A stretch of DNA of 30,366 nt, taken from the NCBI GenBank assembly GCA_946998115.1, contig CAMPYB010000015.1, forward strand, positions 1 to 30,366, read 5' to 3'. Numbering within the stretch: the stretch's first letter is position 1; each line of letters opens with the position of its first letter. The DNA comes from an uncultured Actinomyces sp. GTDB taxonomy: Bacteria; Actinomycetota; Actinomycetes; Actinomycetales; Actinomycetaceae. Under the pieces are notes generated by a model. It made no database searches and had not been told where the DNA came from. It worked only from the letters and a program-made list of their open reading frames with translations. A program made the translations under genes and the position numbers. Shown here in pieces: positions 25,713 to 30,366 of the stretch.

Positions 25713-26549
25713 TTGAACGCTTTAGTATTACAATCAGATTTTGGTTATTCTGATGGTGCTGTCTCTGCAATGCAAGGTGTTGCTTTTGGTGTGGACAAGA
25801 ATTTGCCTATTTTTAATTTAACTCACGATATTCCTCCCTATGATGTGTGGGAGGCTTCTTATCGTTTGACACAAACTTTAGGATATTGGCCTGAAGGTAC
25901 CGTATTTGTATCGGTAGTTGATCCTGGTGTTGGATCTGACAGAGCTAGCGTTGTTGCTAAAACTGTAAAAGGTCAATTTGTTGTCACTCCAGATAATGGC
26001 ACTTTGACGCATTTGCATAAAACTATAGGACTTGAAAGTGTGCGTATAATAGATGAGACTAAGAATCGTTTACCTGGTTCTGGTCATTCATACACTTTTC
26101 ATGGACGCGATATTTATGCTTTCACAGGTGCTCGTTTAGCTGCGGGCGTAATAGACTATGAAGGCGTAGGACCTTTGGTTGAGCCGTTTAAGATAGTGGA
26201 ATTAGATACAGTTGAGCCTGTTGTTGGAAAAGGCAAAGTGTCTGGTACAATCGACGCTTTGGATGTTCGTTATGGTTCTCTTTGGACTAACATTCCTCGT
26301 GTGACTACTGAGCAAGCAGGTATAGAATATGGCGATATAGTTCAAATTTCAATATGTCATAATACTAACCCTGTTCACACATCAAATTTGCGTTATGTAC
26401 ATTCATTCTCAGAAGTTCATGTTGGTGAATCGTTGATGTATGTGAACAGTTTGGATAATTTAGCTATCGCTATTAATCGTGGATCATTTTCTAGAGCTTT
26501 CCAAGTTGAGCATGGTCCTCATTGGTCTATTACTGTTGCGAAACAATAA
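25713..26549 (+). CDS. SAM hydroxide adenosyltransferase (DUF62 family)
   Basis: Family enzymes hydrolyse S-adenosylmethionine to adenosine and methionine and share the fold of fluorinase and chlorinase. The N-terminal LVLQSDFGYSDGAVSAMQGV with its SAM-contacting Asp, VVDPGVGSDRA, TPDNGTL and TFHGRDIYAFTGARLA are visible, followed by the smaller C-terminal beta domain. The 278 residues fit the hydroxide-using class; I see no large insertion of the halogenase type. The frame opens at ATG 25671, but a promoter element covers that site, and TTG 25713 has a perfect AAAGGAG (25698-25704) eight bases upstream. It heads the operon with the ECF transporter after a 38-base gap. Confidence 0.9.
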   Translation: MNALVLQSDFGYSDGAVSAMQGVAFGVDKNLPIFNLTHDIPPYDVWEASYRLTQTLGYWPEGTVFVSVVDPGVGSDRASVVAKTVKGQFVVTPDNGTLTHLHKTIGLESVRIIDETKNRLPGSGHSYTFHGRDIYAFTGARLAAGVIDYEGVGPLVEPFKIVELDTVEPVVGKGKVSGTIDALDVRYGSLWTNIPRVTTEQAGIEYGDIVQISICHNTNPVHTSNLRYVHSFSEVHVGESLMYVNSLDNLAIAINRGSFSRAFQVEHGPHWSITVAKQ

Positions 26550-26587
26550 AAATTTCCATTTATCCCCAAACTAAAGAAAGAGGAAAA

Positions 26588-27160
26588 ATGTCAGGTATTT
26601 TATTGAAAAAGTCACCTATAGTTACAATTGTTGGAACTGGTATAGGTGCGGCTCTATTTTTTGTTGTGGGTCGCTTTATAGCTATTCCTTCAATTATTCC
26701 TAATACTAATATTAGTATTCAGTACGCAGTTTTAGCTCTTTTTGCGTTACTGTACGGGCCTATTGCAGGTATGCTCGTTGGATTAGTTGGGCATTATTTG
26801 ATTGATGTGTCATCATTTGGAGCATGGTGGTCATGGATTTTGTCATCAGCTCTATTAGGTCTTATTCTAGGTTTGTTAATGTATAAAATAAAGGTTGACA
26901 AAGCTAGTTTCAGAGGAAAATCCATTGTTTGGTTCATATCTTCAATTGTTATAGCTAATGCTATTACGTGGATATTTATTGCACCGACTTTGGATATAGC
27001 TATCTATGCTGAGCCAGCTGATAAAGTATTTTTCCAAGGCTTGATGGCATTTGTCAGCAATTCTATTACTGCTGCTGTTGTCGGCACAATTATTGCTGTA
27101 GCTTATGCTAATACTGTTACACCTAAGGGATCACTATCTGAATATACTGATGAACAGTAA
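26588..27160 (+). CDS. ECF transporter substrate-binding (S) component, UPF0397 family
   Basis: Integral membrane protein of 190 residues with five or six hydrophobic segments. The stretches VGTGIGAALFFVVGRF, YAVLALFALLYGPIAGMLVG, WWSWILSSALLGLILGLL and APTLDIAIYAEPADKVFFQG match the UPF0397 family as I know it from Firmicutes and bifidobacteria. Databases often label this family as riboflavin-type, but the ligand is not established by sequence. It should form the specificity subunit of an energy-coupling-factor importer with the two products encoded next. ATG 26588 has AAAGAGG upstream; the frame is open back to 26522, inside the previous gene. Its stop overlaps the ATPase start by 11 bases. 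Confidence 0.92.
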   Translation: MSGILLKKSPIVTIVGTGIGAALFFVVGRFIAIPSIIPNTNISIQYAVLALFALLYGPIAGMLVGLVGHYLIDVSSFGAWWSWILSSALLGLILGLLMYKIKVDKASFRGKSIVWFISSIVIANAITWIFIAPTLDIAIYAEPADKVFFQGLMAFVSNSITAAVVGTIIAVAYANTVTPKGSLSEYTDEQ

Positions 27161-28919
27161 AAATAAACCGATTATTGAATTCAAGAATTTATCATTTCAA
27201 TATGATGCGCAGTCGAAACCGACTTTAAAAAATATTAATCTATCCATCTATCAGGGCGAAAAAGTCCTGATAGTTGGACAGTCAGGGTCGGGCAAGTCGA
27301 CTTTAGCTCACATTATCAATGGGCTTATTCCTAATTATTACAGTGGTGAAGTAAAAGGATCTGTTACTGTTTGTGGTTTGAATCCTGTTGCCACACCTTT
27401 AAATGTCACTGCTAAAAAAGTTGGTACAGTTCTGCAAGACAGTGATGGCCAATTTATTGGTCTTACAGTTGCTGAAGACATTTCTTTTTGCATGGAAAAT
27501 GAGTGCGTGTCTAAAGAAGAAATGAAACGAAAAGTTTTGCAAGTGGCACAAAGCGTATCTATCGAATCTAAATTGTCTTCCAGTCCGCAAGACTTATCTG
27601 GTGGGCAGAAACAAAGAGTCACGATGGCTGGCGTTCTGGTTGAAGATGTTGATGTTCTGCTTTTTGATGAGCCTCTTGCGAGCCTGGATCCTGCTTCTGG
27701 TCGCCAAACTATAGAACTGATAGATGAGATACATAAAAAAGAAAATAAGACTGTAATAATTATTGAACATCGACTTGAAGATGTGTTGCATAGAAATGTG
27801 GATCGCATAGTTTTAGTGTCAAAAGGTGAAATCGTATTTGATGGCACTCCAGCTGAAATAATAGCTAGTGGGATTTTACCTGAAAATGGTATTCGTGAGC
27901 CTTTATATATTAGTGCTATGCATTTAGCTAATTCCCAATTGGAACATGAAGACAAACAGCTTATTACTAGTGAGCAAAATCCTGAAACTGTGGATAGTTT
28001 TGTGGTAAATAAGCAACTAATAAATGTTTTCAAGCAATGGGCTTGTGATGATATAAAACCTTTTTCGGAAAATAAGATTATTTTAGATATCCGTGATTTA
28101 TCTTTTGATATTGATGGCACTTTCATTTTAAAGAATATTTCCTTGAAAATACGAAAAGGTGAAATGCTTTCAATTTGTGGATCTAACGGGGCAGGTAAAT
28201 CTACTTTATCTAAATTGATTTGCGGTTTTGAAAAACTAACTTCGGGAACAATTTTTTTCGACGGGGAAGACATAACTGATGTACCTATTGCTCGCAGAGG
28301 GAAGAAAATAGGTTTCGTTATCCAGAACCCTAACCAAATGATTTCAAAAACTATGATTTATGATGAAATAAATTTAGGTTTGAAACATTTAGGATTATCG
28401 AAAGAAGAAGCAGATAAACGTATAGCAAAAGCTTTGCAAATATGTGGATTGTATCGTTTCAAAGATTGGCCTTTGAGCGCTTTGAGCTATGGGCAAAAGA
28501 AGCGTGTTACGATTGCTTCCATTATGGCTTTGCAACCTGAAATAGTTATTTTAGATGAGCCTACTGCTGGACAGGATTGGGCACATTATACAGAAATAAT
28601 GGATTTTTTGAGAAAACTTAATGATTTAGGCACCACTATTGTTCTTATAACGCATGATATGCATTTAGCTTTGGAATATACTAATAGAGCGGTTGTGATG
28701 TCAAATGGTACGATAATTGCAGATGATACGCCTGCAAATATTTTAACTGATGAAAAAGTGACTAAGGCAGCTGATTTGGTCACTACTTCACTATATGATT
28801 TTGCGAAAAAGCATGGTATTGAACCAGCTAGTAATTTTATCCATAATTTTATCCAACATGATAAAGTTTGGCGTGAAAATATTTTGAAAAATAAGAATTT
28901 TGACGCGGATAATGCGTGA
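27150..28919 (+). CDS. ECF transporter ATPase, two ABC domains fused
   Basis: Both energy-coupling ATPase subunits are in a single 589-residue chain. Domain 1 has Walker A GQSGSGKST near residue 43, signature LSGGQKQR near 148, Walker B VLLFDEPLASLDP near 170 and IIEHR. Domain 2 has Walker A GSNGAGKST near 344, signature LSYGQKKR near 446, Walker B IVILDEPTAGQD near 466 and ITHD. A linker of about 80 residues (around 240-320) without ABC motifs lies between, as in the DUF3744-type ATPases that accompany UPF0397 proteins. The signature of domain 2 has Tyr in place of the first Gly. ATG 27150 overlaps the S-component gene; the frame is open back to 27105. Confidence 0.94.
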   Translation: MNSKNKPIIEFKNLSFQYDAQSKPTLKNINLSIYQGEKVLIVGQSGSGKSTLAHIINGLIPNYYSGEVKGSVTVCGLNPVATPLNVTAKKVGTVLQDSDGQFIGLTVAEDISFCMENECVSKEEMKRKVLQVAQSVSIESKLSSSPQDLSGGQKQRVTMAGVLVEDVDVLLFDEPLASLDPASGRQTIELIDEIHKKENKTVIIIEHRLEDVLHRNVDRIVLVSKGEIVFDGTPAEIIASGILPENGIREPLYISAMHLANSQLEHEDKQLITSEQNPETVDSFVVNKQLINVFKQWACDDIKPFSENKIILDIRDLSFDIDGTFILKNISLKIRKGEMLSICGSNGAGKSTLSKLICGFEKLTSGTIFFDGEDITDVPIARRGKKIGFVIQNPNQMISKTMIYDEINLGLKHLGLSKEEADKRIAKALQICGLYRFKDWPLSALSYGQKKRVTIASIMALQPEIVILDEPTAGQDWAHYTEIMDFLRKLNDLGTTIVLITHDMHLALEYTNRAVVMSNGTIIADDTPANILTDEKVTKAADLVTTSLYDFAKKHGIEPASNFIHNFIQHDKVWRENILKNKNFDADNA

Positions 28920-28932
28920 AGGAATTATAAAT

Positions 28933-29766
28933 ATGAAAACAGTAACTTTACTTGGATATATTGACCGTAAGTCTTTTATGCATTCTCTCACAGGGTCGAC
29001 TAAATTTATTCTTATGATTTTGGCGTCGGTTGCGGCAATGTTGGGGTTTGATACTAGATTTCTAATACTTATGACTTTAGTTTCGATTGTCTTATGGAAA
29101 GTGTCGAAATTAAAATTCAGGGATTTGTATATCGTTTTGTTATTCGTACTATTTTTTATGATTATGAATAATATTATGATTTTTCTTTTTGCGCCCGAAT
29201 ATGGTGTTCAAATTTATGGTACTAAACATTTGCTTGTAGATTTGCCTTATCATTATAGTATTACTTTGGAACAGTTGTTTTATCAATTTAATGTTACTTT
29301 GAAATATTTTACTGTAATACCTATAGCTCTTATTTTTATTGCTACTACTTCTCCTTCGCAATTTGCTTCTTCGCTTAACAAGCTGGGTATATCTTATAAG
29401 ATTGCTTATTCTATTTCTTTAGCTTTGCGTTATATTCCTGATATTCAGAGGGAATTTAGGACTATTTCTCATGCGCAGCAAGCTAGAGGTATTGATACGT
29501 CTAGGGATAGTAAATTATCTACTAGGCTTAAAAATGCGTCTTCGATTTTGATTCCTCTCGTTTTGTCGACTTTTGAACGCATTGAAACTGTTGCCGCATC
29601 TATGGAATTGCGTGGTTTTGGTAAGGGAAAGAAGAGATCTTGGTATGTTGAGCAACATTTTGCTTTACGTGATTATTTTATGATATTAGGTGGTCTTGTT
29701 TTGCTATGTTTAGCAGTTTTTCTTTTATATCATAATGGTGGTAGGTTTTATAATCCTTTTAAATAA
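28933..29766 (+). CDS. ECF transporter transmembrane (T) component
   Basis: EcfT/CbiQ-family scaffold that couples ATP hydrolysis to movement of the S component. Several hydrophobic helices are followed by the two conserved coupling motifs: QARGID near residue 185 and SMELRGFGKG near 225. The last helix (YFMILGGLVLLCLAVFLLY) ends the protein. ATG 28933 has AAGGAA eight bases upstream and leaves a 13-base gap from the ATPase stop; the upstream ATG at 28900 would overlap the ATPase gene and lacks a ribosome site. Completes the four-gene operon. No terminator hairpin is obvious after it. Confidence 0.93.
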   Translation: MKTVTLLGYIDRKSFMHSLTGSTKFILMILASVAAMLGFDTRFLILMTLVSIVLWKVSKLKFRDLYIVLLFVLFFMIMNNIMIFLFAPEYGVQIYGTKHLLVDLPYHYSITLEQLFYQFNVTLKYFTVIPIALIFIATTSPSQFASSLNKLGISYKIAYSISLALRYIPDIQREFRTISHAQQARGIDTSRDSKLSTRLKNASSILIPLVLSTFERIETVAASMELRGFGKGKKRSWYVEQHFALRDYFMILGGLVLLCLAVFLLYHNGGRFYNPFK

Positions 29767-29958
29767 TAAATGAAATGCGTGTTTTATCGTGCTGTTTTGT
29801 ATATTAAAAGATATTTTTGTGGTGGGCGTCATCTGAAGGTGAGTATTTTAAAGCAAATATAAATATACAATATGCATGGTTTTTGTTTATTTATAAAAAT
29901 TTTTAGATGATTGTATTCAATTTTAGTAAAATTTAAGTAAAAATATTAAATAAACTAT

Positions 29959-29987
29959 TTGTTTTTGTGTATTTATATTGTTATAAT
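29959..29987 (+). promoter_or_regulatory. tRNA promoter
   Basis: TTGTTT (29959-29964), a 17-base spacer and TATAAT (29982-29987) preceded by TGT, so both a -35 and an extended -10 are present. The predicted start is near 29994, six bases before the tRNA. It is the best-formed promoter in the window. Confidence 0.75.
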
Positions 29988-29999
29988 AATTCAGTTGTT

Positions 30000-30362
<363 letters not shown>

Positions 30363-30366
30363 AATG

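Noticed and set aside
27338..28273. 311-codon open frame opposite the ECF ATPase gene
   Set aside because: Antisense shadow of a gene with complete double ABC motifs; Ser/Cys-rich translation without any recognisable domain or ribosome site.
29770..29862. 30-codon frame (MKCVFYRAVLYIKRYF...) after the ECF T component
   Set aside because: No ribosome site, no recognisable family; short frames of this size are expected by chance.

Overview
The window is a visibly AT-rich chromosome segment that nevertheless carries actinobacterial gene families and neighbourhoods. These are an AdnA/AdnB motor-nuclease pair beside a DUF3107 gene, a PHP-MarC pair, the prfB-ftsE-ftsX-smpB-ssrA block, an actinobacterial M24 Xaa-Pro aminopeptidase and an actinobacterial SAM O-methyltransferase. 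The tmRNA tag (AKNTRTDFALAA) resembles bifidobacterial tags as I remember them. My best guess is a low-GC actinobacterium, perhaps Bifidobacteriales and perhaps host-associated; the species cannot be named from sequence alone.

Layout. 1-3.8 kb: a phospho-sugar mutase (-) diverges from a leucyl aminopeptidase (+). 3.8-8.4 kb (all -): an O-methyltransferase that seems to use an AUU start, downstream of a tightly packed pgl-gnd-zwf operon encoding all three steps of the oxidative pentose phosphate pathway. 8.6-10.2 kb (-): Xaa-Pro aminopeptidase, diverging from a PHP phosphoesterase gene overlapped by marC (10.4-11.9 kb, +). 12-19.7 kb: DUF3107 (-) diverging from adnA-adnB (+), which encode the DNA double-strand-break resection machine. 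19.8-21.3 kb (-): a degenerate aminoglycoside-phosphotransferase-fold protein with a long acidic tail. 21.5-25.4 kb (+): release factor 2, the FtsEX divisome transporter, SmpB and tmRNA, which together cover translation termination and ribosome rescue plus cell-wall hydrolase control. 25.7-29.8 kb (+): a SAM hydroxide adenosyltransferase followed by a complete ECF vitamin-type transporter (UPF0397 S component, fused double ATPase, T component). 30.0-30.4 kb: a CAT-anticodon tRNA whose 3' end is overlapped by an HTH-regulator gene, the arrangement expected at the edge of an integrated element.

The gene content is mostly conserved housekeeping. The points most worth a second look are the AUU-start methyltransferase, the SAM-hydrolysing enzyme and ECF transporter operon with unknown substrate, the kinase-fold protein lacking its catalytic aspartate, the candidate att site at the tRNA, and three similar promoter-like elements (TTTTAGTACCAT type) upstream of pgm, smpB and the SAM enzyme. 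I see no CRISPR array, insertion sequence, rRNA or replication origin.
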